Below, one piece after another: positions 47,564 to 56,729 of a stretch of DNA of 64,000 nt. Position 1 is the first letter of the stretch, and each line of letters begins with the position of its first letter. Under the pieces are notes generated by a model. It did not search any database, was not told where the DNA came from, and was given only the letters and a program-made list of their open reading frames with translations. The translations under genes and the position numbers were made by a program. The DNA is from JAFGRU01 sp016934985 (GTDB taxonomy: Bacteria > Desulfobacterota > Desulfuromonadia > Desulfuromonadales > JAAYDE01), in NCBI GenBank assembly GCA_963665045.2, contig CAXXJQ010000003.1, positions 310,001-374,000 of the forward strand. Reading direction: 5' to 3'.

Positions 47564-48253
47564 TTGGCAGATAAAAAATCGCAGAAAAAGAAGGCTTTTA
47601 AAGACCTCAAGGAGTTCAAGAAAAGTCTTCCATCCCAATCTGATACGCTTTCCCCAGCCAAACCGGAACCAACCTCTTCTTCCGGTTTAGAGGAAAAGGC
47701 CCTTACTTTTGAAGAGGAGATGAGGCGCCTCGGTGTTACTCCCCGTTCTTCGGAGCACGGGGGGGATGAAGGCGATTTTGCCCCTTCCTCTGATGCCCAT
47801 GACAAAGAAGCCGGGTTTGAGAGCGAGTCAGTCCCGCCTCCTTCAAACGACCTCCCTGATGAAGAGCTGTTTTTGTCTGCGCTGAAGAATTTTGATAAGG
47901 TCTTCGAGGAAGAGGATTTTTCGGCCTTTTCCGAACTTCAAACTCCACCTCTGACAAAAAAGTTTAACAAAAAACGAATTGTCCCTGACAGACAGATCGA
48001 CTTACATGGCCTGACTCGCAAAGAGGCTTTGCTTAAGGTGCACTTTTTTCTGCAAAACTGCGCCTATGCGGGGCTGAAAACGGTCTTGATTATTACCGGT
48101 CGTGGTCACGGTTCTGACGGGGAGGCGGTTCTCCGTCAGGCAGTGGAAGAGTTTTTGGCCGAAGAGGGCCAGCCATGGGTATCAAGTTGGGAAAGAGCCC
48201 CCCGCAAATTTGGTGGCGAAGGGGCTTTAGCCATATTCCTTAAGGAGAAGTAA
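47564..48253 (+). CDS. Smr-domain protein
   Basis: A 229-residue protein starting at TTG 47564 (LADKKSQKKKAFKDLKEFKK). The first about 130 residues are charged and low-complexity. The C-terminal 90 residues are an Smr domain, the nicking-endonuclease-like fold also found at the end of MutS2. Motifs are RQIDLHGLTRKEALLKVHFF, VLIITGRGHGSDGEAVLRQ and GGEGALAIFLKEK. DLHG and the TGRGxHS-like loop (here TGRGHGSDG) are the hallmark residues. Stand-alone Smr proteins cleave or bind RNA/DNA; some rescue collided ribosomes. The start is uncertain because no strong ribosome binding site is seen. It converges on the RNase E/G gene. Confidence 0.85.
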   Translation: MADKKSQKKKAFKDLKEFKKSLPSQSDTLSPAKPEPTSSSGLEEKALTFEEEMRRLGVTPRSSEHGGDEGDFAPSSDAHDKEAGFESESVPPPSNDLPDEELFLSALKNFDKVFEEEDFSAFSELQTPPLTKKFNKKRIVPDRQIDLHGLTRKEALLKVHFFLQNCAYAGLKTVLIITGRGHGSDGEAVLRQAVEEFLAEEGQPWVSSWERAPRKFGGEGALAIFLKEK

Positions 48254-48325
48254 AAATAAAAAAATAGTAAGGTTCATTTTCCCTTCAACCTTTTGAGAAG
48301 GGTTTTTCACTCCCGCAATAGCTGG

Positions 48326-50554
48326 TCACTTCTTTTCCGTATTGCCAGGTTCGTTGGCAGTAGGTGTCGCCTCCTCGAACGATTTTTGTTCCGGGCTCGA
48401 AGGTATTTTCTCCACGGATTCTGTGTCCTCAGCTGTTTTTTTCTGTACATGTCTGCCTCTGGAGGTTTGCCTTGGCCGAGAGGAGCGAGAACGGGGTTTG
48501 GCTGCCGGTTTGGAGGATTCTGCCGCTTCAGTGGTGGATTTTTCCTCTTTCGTTTCAGATGCGGCTGTTCTTGTCTCTGCAACGGCCTCTTTTTTCTCAG
48601 TTTTTTTTGCGGGTTTTCGTCGCGGCCGCGATTTCTTCTGGGGTGCCGCAGGTTTGTTCCCATTAGGCTCCGCCGGTTTTTCTTCCTGGCCAGCCGGGGA
48701 TTCCTGCGGTTTTTCAGTTGCCGTTTCCGGTCCCGTTGTCTTTTCAGTCTCTGGCTTCTGGTCTGTCTGAGTGGTTTTCTCCTGCCCGGGCAGCTTTTCG
48801 GCTGTCGGTTGCGTCAGGGTTCTTTGGGCACCGTTCTCCGGTGAACCCGCCGACTGGGCCACAGGTGGTCTCTCCTGGGGCTTGGTGGATGGTCTTTTGC
48901 GGGAGGATTTGCGCGATCCGCCTTTTTTGTGGCTCTCTTCTTTCGCAGGTGCAACAGATTTATCGGAAGACTCGGGCTGTGTTTCCGTGGGGACTGGAGG
49001 GGTGCTTTGGGCTGGAGCTTCGGCCTTTTGGGCCGGTTTTGCCTCTTCAGCAGTGCTCCTGGAGCCTTCTGATTTCTCCATTTTTTGGAATGTGATTTCC
49101 ATGGTGTCGGGTTTCAACTCCGGGCGACCGTTAATAATAATTGTCGTTTTATACTTCTTTTCCAGTTCCGCCAGGGCAGCCCTTTTTTCATTGAGCAGGT
49201 AAAGGGCCGTTTCCTGTGCTGTTTCTCCTTCGGCTTTCTCCACGTCTTCACGAGCCAGACCGGCCTCGAGTTTGCGCAGAAAAGCAATGGCCAGGGCTTC
49301 CACCCTTTTCAGCTGTCCGCTTCCCTGGCAATAGGGGCAGGGAAGGTGGGATTTTTCGCCAAGGGTGGTTTTGATGCGCTGGCGGCTCATTTCCAGAAGG
49401 CCGAATTTGCTGATGCGGGATAGGTTTATGCGGGCTTTGTCCTTGCTCAGGGCCTCCTTTAAATTTTTTTCCACATCGCGGATATGGCCCTTTTCACGCA
49501 TATCGATAAGGTCGATGACAATCAGGCCGCCAAGGTCCCGGAGGCGCAGTTGGCGGGCGATTTCGGTAGTCGCTTCCATGTTGGTTTTAAAGGCCGTCTT
49601 TTCAATATCCCCCTCGCCCATAGTTTTCCCGGAATTGACGTCAATGGCTACCAGGGCCTCCGTTGTGTCGATAACAATGGAACCACCGGAAGGAAGTCCC
49701 ACCTTGTTCTTGGCAATCGCGGCAATCTGCTCTTCGATTTGGTAGCGGGAAAAGATGGGGCGGCGTTCGCGGTGTAATTTGACCAAGCCGGCATAGTCGG
49801 GAAGGGTATCCTTGAAAAACTCTTTGGCTTCATGGAAAACCTTGGGATTGTCGACCACCACGGCATCCATATTTGTGTCGAAATAATCCCGTAGAAAGCG
49901 GATGACCATATTCGATTCCTGATAGATCAGGGCCGGAGGCTTGGCCTCCTTGTAGAGCTCAAGAACTTTTTCGTTGATGCGCAAAAGGTAGTCGATGTCT
50001 TTGCGGAGTTCCTCTTTTTTGCGGCCCACGGCAGCGGTCCTGACGATATAGCCGGTGTGCTCCGGCAAATCGAAGGTAGCCATGGTTTCCTTGATCTTTT
50101 TTCTCTGGGTTTCGGAGTCGATCTTGCGTGAGACCCCACGGGTGTCGCTAAAGGGCATGAGGACCATGTAGCGTCCGGGCAGGGAGATGTAGGTGGTCAG
50201 GGCGGCCCCTTTGGAACCTCTTTCATCCTTGACAACCTGAACGAGAATTTCCTGGCGTGGTTTTAGAACTTGCTCGATGCGTGGATAACCCTCTGCTTTG
50301 GGGTGGTCCGGGCCGTAAATTTGGGCCAGGTTTACCTCACTGATCTGCAGGAAGCCATAACGTTCTTCTCCGTAGTTAACGAAGGCGGCCTGGAGGCCCG
50401 GCTCAGTGTTGACCACAATCCCTTTGTAAATATTGCCCCGTTGTTGTTCACGGCCGGCAAATTCAACTTCATACTCCGACAGGGTGCCCTCTTCTATAAT
50501 GGCAACCCGGCTTTCTTCCTGGTGAAGGGCGTTGATAAAAATTTTTTTTCGCAT
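48326..50554 (-). CDS. Ribonuclease E/G family endoribonuclease with disordered tail
   Basis: A 742-residue RNase E/G enzyme. The ATG at 50554 (MRKKIFINALHQEESRVA) is preferred over a TTG eight codons upstream. The S1 domain (RGNIYKGIVVNTEPGLQAAF) leads to the catalytic RNase H/DNase I-like core, with Mg ligands in EALVAIDVNSGKTM and GGLIVIDLIDMREKGH. The zinc-link CPYCQGSGQ joins dimers. Residues from about 490 to the end are a Lys/Glu/Pro/Ala-rich disordered tail, as in RNase E scaffolds of degradosomes rather than compact RNase G. A long hairpin stands upstream in the probable 5'-UTR. The gene converges with the Smr gene. Confidence 0.93.
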   Translation of the reverse strand: MRKKIFINALHQEESRVAIIEEGTLSEYEVEFAGREQQRGNIYKGIVVNTEPGLQAAFVNYGEERYGFLQISEVNLAQIYGPDHPKAEGYPRIEQVLKPRQEILVQVVKDERGSKGAALTTYISLPGRYMVLMPFSDTRGVSRKIDSETQRKKIKETMATFDLPEHTGYIVRTAAVGRKKEELRKDIDYLLRINEKVLELYKEAKPPALIYQESNMVIRFLRDYFDTNMDAVVVDNPKVFHEAKEFFKDTLPDYAGLVKLHRERRPIFSRYQIEEQIAAIAKNKVGLPSGGSIVIDTTEALVAIDVNSGKTMGEGDIEKTAFKTNMEATTEIARQLRLRDLGGLIVIDLIDMREKGHIRDVEKNLKEALSKDKARINLSRISKFGLLEMSRQRIKTTLGEKSHLPCPYCQGSGQLKRVEALAIAFLRKLEAGLAREDVEKAEGETAQETALYLLNEKRAALAELEKKYKTTIIINGRPELKPDTMEITFQKMEKSEGSRSTAEEAKPAQKAEAPAQSTPPVPTETQPESSDKSVAPAKEESHKKGGSRKSSRKRPSTKPQERPPVAQSAGSPENGAQRTLTQPTAEKLPGQEKTTQTDQKPETEKTTGPETATEKPQESPAGQEEKPAEPNGNKPAAPQKKSRPRRKPAKKTEKKEAVAETRTAASETKEEKSTTEAAESSKPAAKPRSRSSRPRQTSRGRHVQKKTAEDTESVEKIPSSPEQKSFEEATPTANEPGNTEKK

Positions 50555-51080
50555 GGGCTCTTTCCCGAGGTCTGCCAAGGAAAAGCTTATTCCCTGGCCA
50601 GTCCGGCAAAAAATGAAAATAATGTCTGGAACCTTGCGGATTTGGACTCAGATTAAGGGCAAAATGGTCAAACCGGGCTATGTTGTCCCCAATTTTCGAT
50701 AATTATCATTTAATTAGTTCGAAAATTGGTGACAACCGGTTCTCTCTTTTCACTTTGTTCGTAATGACTCCTTAATTCCGTCAAGTTTTCAGCGTGATAT
50801 GGATGCAGCTTAAACAGCCGTTGATAATTTTGAATATGGCCACTGTCAGGTGCCTTGGGCGCGCCATGATTTTTAAAACCCTTTTTGGCGTCGGTCCGAC
50901 CGTATAATTATATATTTTAAATGATTTCCATTAATTTATGGCAGAAACTTGTACTAATGGCAATCCAGATGGAAAAGATTTGTCAAAAAAACACGATAAA
51001 GGCCTTAATCTTCTTCCTGCAAGGGCTGTTTGTCCTATTTGCCGGTTTTGCGGGGCCTGATGATATGATATAAAAACGCC
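50555..51080. other. 526-bp divergent promoter region between RNase E/G and ABC-F genes
   Basis: AT-rich in places, with no gene. A long hairpin (50671-50741) lies nearer the RNase gene. No other structure was recognised. Confidence 0.5.
50671..50741. promoter_or_regulatory. Long hairpin upstream of the RNase E/G gene
   Basis: AACCGG, GTTGTC and CCAATTTTCGA pair with TCGAAAATTGG, GACAAC and CCGGTT, giving about 22 paired bases around a 19-nt AT-rich loop. It lies 117-187 bp before the RNase start and may be in its mRNA leader. Enterobacterial rne is autoregulated through leader hairpins; by analogy this is a candidate. It could also be a DNA operator. Confidence 0.5.
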
Positions 51081-52778
51081 ATGATTCAGCTGAAAAACGT
51101 CTCGAAAAATTTTGGTGACAAAAAGATCCTGGCCGATGTCTCCTGGCAGATCAACAAAAGGTGCCGCATTGGCCTGTGCGGGCAGAACGGTGCCGGTAAG
51201 ACGACTCTTCTCAGAATTCTGGCCGGTCAGATGGCACCTGACAACGGTGATATTCAGGTTGCCAGGGAGGTGACCTTTGGTTATCTCCCTCAGGCAGTGG
51301 AAGGGTTCGGCGCAAAGGCGCTCTTCCAGGAGGTGCGGGGGGCTCTAGATGAACTTTCCAGCATGGAAACAGAGCTGTCCCGGCTTGAAAAGGAGCTGGC
51401 CGGCTCTCAGGAAGCCCGCCTGTTGGAACGCTACGCCTTTTTGCAGGAAACCTTCCGAGTGCGCGGTGGCTACACCATGGAATCGGATGTGGCCCGGGTT
51501 CTTGACGGACTCGGGTTTGCGAAAAGCGACTGGGAAAAAAGCTGTGCGACCTTTTCCGGCGGTTGGCAGATGCGCATTGCCTTGGCAAAACTCCTTCTCC
51601 AACGTCCCAACCTTCTGCTTCTCGATGAACCGACCAACCATCTCGATTTGCCGACCCGCGAGTGGTTGGAGAACTACCTGCGCGAATATCCTTTCAGTGT
51701 CGTTCTGGTTTCTCATGACCGTTTTTTTCTCGACAGCACGGTGGAGAAGATTGTTGAGATATGGAACGGGGCTATTCATGAATATACAGGAAATTACAGT
51801 CATTTCCTGGTGGAGAGGCAAAAAAGGATCGACCAGCTGCGTGAGGCCAGACAGCGTCAAGATGAAGAGATTCAGAAAATCGAGGCTTTCATCAATCGCT
51901 TTCGCTATCAGGCCAACAAAGCCTCCCTGGTGCAAAGCAGGGTCAAGCAGCTTGACAAAATTGAGCGGATTGAACTTCCTCCGCAGCAGAAAAAGATCGC
52001 TTTCCGCTTTCCGCCCTCCGCCCGGTCGGGAAGAACGGTCCTGGAAATGAACGGAATCGGCCACGGCTACGGTTCTTTAACGGTCTTTGAAAATGTCGAT
52101 CTGACTGTACTTCGGGGTGAAAGAATTGCTCTGGTAGGGGCTAATGGTGCAGGTAAATCGACCCTCATGAGACTCGTTGCCGGTAAGGAATTGCCTCGTA
52201 TGGGGGAACGCAGGGAAGGGCACAACCTCAGCCTCGGTTATTTTGCTCAGGATCAGGCCGCGCAGCTCAATGCATCACGCACGGTCCTGGAGGAAATAAC
52301 TGCTGACGCTCCCTTCGACATGGTCCCCCACCTGCGCAATATTCTTGGTGCCTTTCTCTTCTCCAGCGAAGAAGTTGACAAAAAAGTGGCGATTCTTTCC
52401 GGCGGCGAGAGAAACCGTCTGGCTCTGGCCAAGCTGCTTCTCATCCCTTGTAACTTTCTGCTGTTGGATGAGCCGACCAACCACCTCGATATTGATGCAA
52501 AGGACGTTCTTCTCGAGGCTCTGAAAAATTATGACGGAACCATGCTTTTCGTTTCTCACGACCGTTATTTCGTCGACCACCTGGCAACCAGGGTTCTTGA
52601 AGTCGGCAAGGGAAGGGTGGTCTCCTATTCGGGCAATTATTCCGACTTTTTGAAAAGCAAGGAACTCGAGGGTGGGGGCGGTCATGACATCCTGCGTGTG
52701 GAACAGCGCCTGGACACACTTTCAAAAGAAACGAGCGAAGAAAAAAACCTCCCGCAAGAACGATCATTTGGAGCGTAA
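51081..52778 (+). CDS. ABC-F family ATPase (C-terminal domain lost to frameshift)
   Basis: A soluble duplicated ABC ATPase of the ABC-F group, which acts on ribosomes. The 565 residues have two nucleotide-binding domains. Walker A motifs are GQNGAGKTT and GANGAGKST, signatures SGGWQMRIALAKLLL and LSGGERNRLALAKLLL, and Walker B motifs LLLLDEPTNHLDL and FLLLDEPTNHLDI. The linker between them (about residues 240-315) has the charged helical P-site tRNA-interacting motif. The frame ends in a random-looking KNLPQERSFGA, while the next frame continues a coiled-coil C-terminal domain (52748-53001). One base fewer in the seven-A run at 52741-52747 would join them, giving the Uup-like length of about 640 residues. 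Confidence 0.92.
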   Translation: MIQLKNVSKNFGDKKILADVSWQINKRCRIGLCGQNGAGKTTLLRILAGQMAPDNGDIQVAREVTFGYLPQAVEGFGAKALFQEVRGALDELSSMETELSRLEKELAGSQEARLLERYAFLQETFRVRGGYTMESDVARVLDGLGFAKSDWEKSCATFSGGWQMRIALAKLLLQRPNLLLLDEPTNHLDLPTREWLENYLREYPFSVVLVSHDRFFLDSTVEKIVEIWNGAIHEYTGNYSHFLVERQKRIDQLREARQRQDEEIQKIEAFINRFRYQANKASLVQSRVKQLDKIERIELPPQQKKIAFRFPPSARSGRTVLEMNGIGHGYGSLTVFENVDLTVLRGERIALVGANGAGKSTLMRLVAGKELPRMGERREGHNLSLGYFAQDQAAQLNASRTVLEEITADAPFDMVPHLRNILGAFLFSSEEVDKKVAILSGGERNRLALAKLLLIPCNFLLLDEPTNHLDIDAKDVLLEALKNYDGTMLFVSHDRYFVDHLATRVLEVGKGRVVSYSGNYSDFLKSKELEGGGGHDILRVEQRLDTLSKETSEEKNLPQERSFGA

Positions 52779-53001
52779 GGCAAAACAGCGGGAGGTGCGC
52801 CGCAGGGAAAAGGAAATCGCCTTTTTAGAGGAGAGGATTCAGTTTCTTGAGGGGGAGGTGGCGGAACTTGAAAAGACAATGGGTGGGCCGGATTTCTACG
52901 CGAATGGCGAGTCCTGCGGAGACACCTTAAGAAAATACGAAGCGCTTCGCGGTGAGATTGAAAGCCTCTATGAACAATGGGATCAGGTTCTGGTAGACTG
53001 A
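52748..53001 (+). pseudogene. Displaced C-terminal coiled coil of the ABC-F protein
   Basis: In the +1 frame the peptide TSRKNDHLERKAKQREVRRR continues EKEIAFLEERIQFLEGEVAE and YEALRGEIESLYEQWDQVL. This is a heptad-rich coiled coil exactly like the C-terminal domain of Uup-type ABC-F proteins. It has no start of its own and directly follows the poly-A run, so it belongs to the upstream gene. Read with that gene as 51081-53001. Confidence 0.75.
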
Positions 53002-53069
53002 ACTGGCGAAGATTTTGCAAAGAATGAGCCTCGGTTAATGCCCCCTAAAAATAAAAACGAGGTTGTGTC

Positions 53070-53717
53070 ATGTTGATTTTGCCACGTGGAAAAGCTGTCA
53101 AGGAAAAGATTGGCTTGAAGAATTTCGATCTTCTCGATTGTCTCAAAAAACTTCAAACGGGTCATTTTACCGGTTATCTTCGTTTTGATTGTCCCGAAGG
53201 GACGGGTGTTATTCTGTTTAACCGGGGCAAAATGATAGGGATCTTTTTTCAAAAGGAAAAAGAAAACCTCATCGCTCTACGCGCCTTGACCAGTATTTTC
53301 CAAAATATCCACACCGGAAGAAGTCTTCTCCATATCTACAGCGTGACCACCCGCCTTTTGATGAATCTTTTTGAAATTCTGCACGGAAATATCATTTATC
53401 AAGGGCAGGAACTGCTTTTGCTGGACGTGCCGTTCCTTCTTCAGCACATAAAGAAAGAGCATATCAGTGGAGCTCTGAGGGTCTATGTGGGAACCCAGGT
53501 GGCTATCATCTTCTACCGTCAGGGGGCTCCCGTTGGGTATTTCCATGATGGCGGCAAGGATATTGAGACATCTGCCGATCCAGGGAAATCACTGGCATTA
53601 AAGGACGGTGCCTGCCTCGATCTTATGGTTTCAAGAGATTCCGAAGGAATGGTTCTTGTTGATTTCAACCAATCCATCGACCTGCCGGCTTTGTGGCAAA
53701 AAACCATGGCGGCATGA
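53070..53717 (+). CDS. DUF4388-like protein
   Basis: A 215-residue cytosolic protein with two related alpha/beta modules. The first (residues 18-60) has DLLDCLKKLQTGHFTGYLRF and GTGVILFNRGKMIGIFF, and the second (about 117-155) has FLLQHIKKEHISGALRVYVG and AIIFYRQGAPVGYFHDG. This resembles DUF4388 domains of deltaproteobacterial signalling proteins (GxLxF...GxIxFxxGxxxxA). No catalytic motif is visible and function is unknown. It follows the ABC-F gene by about 70 bp and could share its transcript. It converges on the OmpA-like gene. Confidence 0.65.
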   Translation: MLILPRGKAVKEKIGLKNFDLLDCLKKLQTGHFTGYLRFDCPEGTGVILFNRGKMIGIFFQKEKENLIALRALTSIFQNIHTGRSLLHIYSVTTRLLMNLFEILHGNIIYQGQELLLLDVPFLLQHIKKEHISGALRVYVGTQVAIIFYRQGAPVGYFHDGGKDIETSADPGKSLALKDGACLDLMVSRDSEGMVLVDFNQSIDLPALWQKTMAA

Positions 53718-53784
53718 GACACTCTTTTTTTTGCTATTTACTGTCTCGCCGGTAGTCCGCTTAGCTTTGTTTTCAGCCAAGGGT

Positions 53785-54675
53785 TTATTGCAGTGGTGTG
53801 ACCACTTGGGCCTCTGCAGGAACCAGAACAATCTGAATGCGGCGATTCTGAGCCCGGCCCTTTGCACTTTGATTGTCACCTACCGGCTGGTATTGGCTGT
53901 AACCGCAGGCCGACAGTTTTTCCCCCTTAATGCCGATTCGGTCTTGTAAAAAGTGTACGACGTTGACAGCGCGAGTGGTGGACAATTCCCAGTTGGAGGG
54001 AAAGGTCCCCCGCAGGCGCGAACTGATGGGAATATTATCTGTATGACCTTCAACAAGGATATTCTTGTCCTTGACCTCTTTAAGAATTTTTCCTACCCTC
54101 TGTAAAACCTCCAGCCCTTGAGGTTTGATATCAGCGCTTCCCGATTCAAAAAGGATTTTTTCCACCAGGTTGACAGTCAGTTTTCCTTTTAACCGGGAAA
54201 TCTGCACCTCGCCGGTTTGAATTTCCTCTTCCATGGTTTTTACCAGGGTGTCATAGGTCGATTTGATTTCCGCCAGCCTGGCTTCGCGGGCGATGCGTTC
54301 TTGTTCGATCTGCTGTTCAAGAAGATCGGTTTCTGCTCGGATATCCTGAATGGTTTTTTCCGCCTGCAGATTTTTCTCGGTCAGAACCTGCCTTTGATAA
54401 TCCAGTTCCTTTCTGATTTGCAGCAGGTTGCGTCGGAGTTCGGAATTTTGCTCGGACAGTTCCTGGAAATTGAGGGTCAAATCCTCTTTTTGGAGGACGA
54501 GGTCTTTTTTCTGCTCTAAAAGCGCTCGGTTCTCCTCTTCCAGGGTTTTGAATGCCTGGCTCAGCTGGGCGGCCTCCAGCTCCTTTTGCTCATAGATGGA
54601 TTTGCTTACGCAACCGCCTAAAAAGCAAGCTGCCGCCAACAACAATAGAGCTTCTTTTCCGATCAACCTTTTCAT
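53785..54675 (-). CDS. OmpA-family lipoprotein with coiled coil
   Basis: A 296-residue protein with signal peptide and lipobox FLGGC (Cys22). Residues 30-165 are a long coiled coil (KTLEEENRALLEQKKDLVLQ; ETDLLEQQIEQERIAREARL). The C-terminal OmpA/MotB peptidoglycan-binding domain has ILFESGSADIKPQGLEVLQR, the EGHTDNIPISS motif and the Asp/Arg diaminopimelate contacts in NWELSTTRAVNVVHFL and KGRAQNRRIQIVL. It probably bridges a membrane to peptidoglycan, resembling Pal/MotB-type stator or envelope-stabilising proteins. It is divergent from nadC. Confidence 0.88.
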   Translation of the reverse strand: MKRLIGKEALLLLAAACFLGGCVSKSIYEQKELEAAQLSQAFKTLEEENRALLEQKKDLVLQKEDLTLNFQELSEQNSELRRNLLQIRKELDYQRQVLTEKNLQAEKTIQDIRAETDLLEQQIEQERIAREARLAEIKSTYDTLVKTMEEEIQTGEVQISRLKGKLTVNLVEKILFESGSADIKPQGLEVLQRVGKILKEVKDKNILVEGHTDNIPISSRLRGTFPSNWELSTTRAVNVVHFLQDRIGIKGEKLSACGYSQYQPVGDNQSAKGRAQNRRIQIVLVPAEAQVVTPLQ

Positions 54676-54919
54676 ATTATTACCCTTAAATTAGATTTAA
54701 TAATTTTTTACGTGTTTTCTTCCTTATGGCGGGAGAATCAGTTTTGTGTAAGACTATTAATATTCAGGGTTTTTCTCTTCCCTGTGAGCACCCCTTTTTC
54801 TATCATAAAAGTGTTTTATGTAAAGAAAAATCGTTGGATTTACAGCTCTCTTTTCAGTTGCTAGGAATCTTGGTGGTATGCTATAAAAGCACCTTTAAAG
54901 CTCAGAGAATGGTGTTTAA

Positions 54920-55753
54920 GTGTTTGATATACAAGCGATAATTCAAAGGGCATTAGCAGAGGATCTAGGGCCGGGCGATATTACTTCATCGACCACGGTG
55001 GCCCTTCACAGTGAAAGTAAAGCTGAGTTCCTGGCCAAAGAGGATTTTATCCTTGCCGGCCTTGATGTGGCCAGGGAAACTTTCCGTCAGGTTGATCCCA
55101 AGGTCTGTTTTTTCTCTTATGCCAAAGACGGCGATGAGGTCAAAAACGGTGACGTTTTCGCCTGCCTTGACGGCCCTGCCCGGTCTCTGCTCCAGGGAGA
55201 AAGAGTGGCGTTGAATTTTCTCCAGCGATTGAGCGGCATTGCCACTCATACCCGGCGTTTTGTGGAGGTTCTTCAGGGAACTGCCGCGGCCGTGGTTGAC
55301 ACGCGCAAGACGACTCCGGGTTTGCGGGTATTGGAAAAGTACGCCGTGAGAGTAGGCGGCGGACGCAATCATCGTTTTAACCTGGCTGACGGTATTCTGA
55401 TTAAAGAGAATCATATACTGGCAGCGGGTGGCATAACAGCAGCGGTGGCCAGTGCCAGGAAGATGGCTCCCCACACCCTGAAAATAGAAATTGAAACCCA
55501 AACCCTGGCTGAGGTTCGTGAAGCGCTTGAGGCCGGAGCGGATATTATCCTTCTTGACAATATGCCGTTAGAGATGGTGCGGGAGGCGGTCAAAGAAATT
55601 CAGGGCAGGGCTTTGGTAGAAGCTTCGGGCGGCGTTGCTCTTGATACGGTCCGCCCCCTGGCGGAAGCCGGAGTTGATTTCATTTCTGTCGGGGCGCTGA
55701 CCCATTCCAGCGAAGCGGTAGATATTTCTCTGCTCTTTTTGGGAATAGTCTGA
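54920..55753 (+). CDS. nadC: Nicotinate-nucleotide pyrophosphorylase (carboxylating)
   Basis: Converts quinolinate and PRPP to nicotinate mononucleotide in de novo NAD synthesis. The 277 residues start at GTG 54920 (MFDIQAIIQRALAEDLGPGD). Present are the substrate-binding arginine region VVDTRKTTPGLRVLEKYAVR, GGGRNHRFNLADGILIKENH, the metal/phosphate residues in IEIETQTLAEVREAL and the glycine-rich ALVEASGGVALDTVRPLAEA with GVDFISVGALTHSS. It opens a cofactor group nadC-birA-coaX in one direction, each separated by a short gap. Confidence 0.97.
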   Translation: MFDIQAIIQRALAEDLGPGDITSSTTVALHSESKAEFLAKEDFILAGLDVARETFRQVDPKVCFFSYAKDGDEVKNGDVFACLDGPARSLLQGERVALNFLQRLSGIATHTRRFVEVLQGTAAAVVDTRKTTPGLRVLEKYAVRVGGGRNHRFNLADGILIKENHILAAGGITAAVASARKMAPHTLKIEIETQTLAEVREALEAGADIILLDNMPLEMVREAVKEIQGRALVEASGGVALDTVRPLAEAGVDFISVGALTHSSEAVDISLLFLGIV

Positions 55754-55790
55754 AGCAGGGAAAGGTCGCTGCAAAATTTGGAAATAGTAT

Positions 55791-56576
55791 ATGACTTGGT
55801 CTTTTAGTCCTGAAAGTATGGCTACACGCATTGTCTGCTCCCGTCTTCTTTTCCTGGGTACGACCGAAAGCACCAATCTTGTGGCCCGGCAACTGGCGGA
55901 GGAGGGCACCCCCGAGGGCACGGTTGTTCTCGCCGATTGCCAGACCGGTGGCAAAGGGCGCTTGGGACGGCCGTGGCTTTCGCCGCCAGGGGTCAATTTC
56001 TATGGCTCTGTGGTCCTACGTCCAGCGGTTTTGCCGCGCAAGGCCGGCCAGATCACTTTTATCACCTCTTTGGCTGCTGCTGGAGCCCTGAGGGACAGTT
56101 TTTCTGTTGAGGCACAGGTCAAATGGCCCAATGATATTCTGTTAAACGGGAAGAAAATCGGCGGAGTTTTGAACGAACTTTGCGCTTCCCAGGAAAAGAT
56201 CAACTATCTGGTCCTGGGGTTGGGTGTGAATCTCAACATGACTTGTGATCAGTTGCCCGAGAGGGAGCTTTTCCCGGCGACTTCCGTTATGCTGGAACAG
56301 GGAGAGGCCGTTTCCCGTGAGCTATTTGCCCGGAATTACTTTCAGTTGTTGGATCGGCTCTACTTTCGCTATTTCGAGGAAGGGTTTTCCAGTTTACGGA
56401 AGGAGTGGGAGTCGTATTGCGGTATGATCGGTCGCCGGGTGGATATGGATGCGGAAGGCAGAAGTGTGAGCGGCGAGGTGCTGGGCATCGACGAGGAAGG
56501 ATTTCTACTTTTGCGTGGTCAGGATGGGCGGGAGGAGAGGCTGTTGTCCGCCGATATCCGTTTGATTCATGATTAA
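55791..56576 (+). CDS. birA: Biotin-[acetyl-CoA-carboxylase] ligase, short form
   Basis: Attaches biotin to the biotin carboxyl carrier protein. The 261 residues lack the N-terminal DNA-binding domain of E. coli BirA, so this is a ligase, not a repressor. Motifs: TTESTNLVARQLAEEGTPEG, the biotinyl-AMP loop GGKGRLGRPWLSPPGVNFYG, VKWPNDILLNGKKIGGVLNE (KWPND) and LVLGLGVNLNM. The C-terminal SH3-like domain (RRVDMDAEGRSVSGEVLGID) is present. The start at 55791 is uncertain; an ATG nine codons later is possible. It lies between nadC and coaX. Confidence 0.95.
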   Translation: MTWSFSPESMATRIVCSRLLFLGTTESTNLVARQLAEEGTPEGTVVLADCQTGGKGRLGRPWLSPPGVNFYGSVVLRPAVLPRKAGQITFITSLAAAGALRDSFSVEAQVKWPNDILLNGKKIGGVLNELCASQEKINYLVLGLGVNLNMTCDQLPERELFPATSVMLEQGEAVSRELFARNYFQLLDRLYFRYFEEGFSSLRKEWESYCGMIGRRVDMDAEGRSVSGEVLGIDEEGFLLLRGQDGREERLLSADIRLIHD

Positions 56577-56729
56577 GTGTGAAGTCAAATGTAATTGTCC
56601 ACTTTGATGATTGAGGGGGGCTTGCCACCCCCGCGCTTTGGATGAACTCATTGCGGCGAAAGATGTCTTTTTATGAGTATCGGGAGTTTTTGTTGAACGG
56701 TTGCAATTCAAATAATAGAGATAAGAGCC

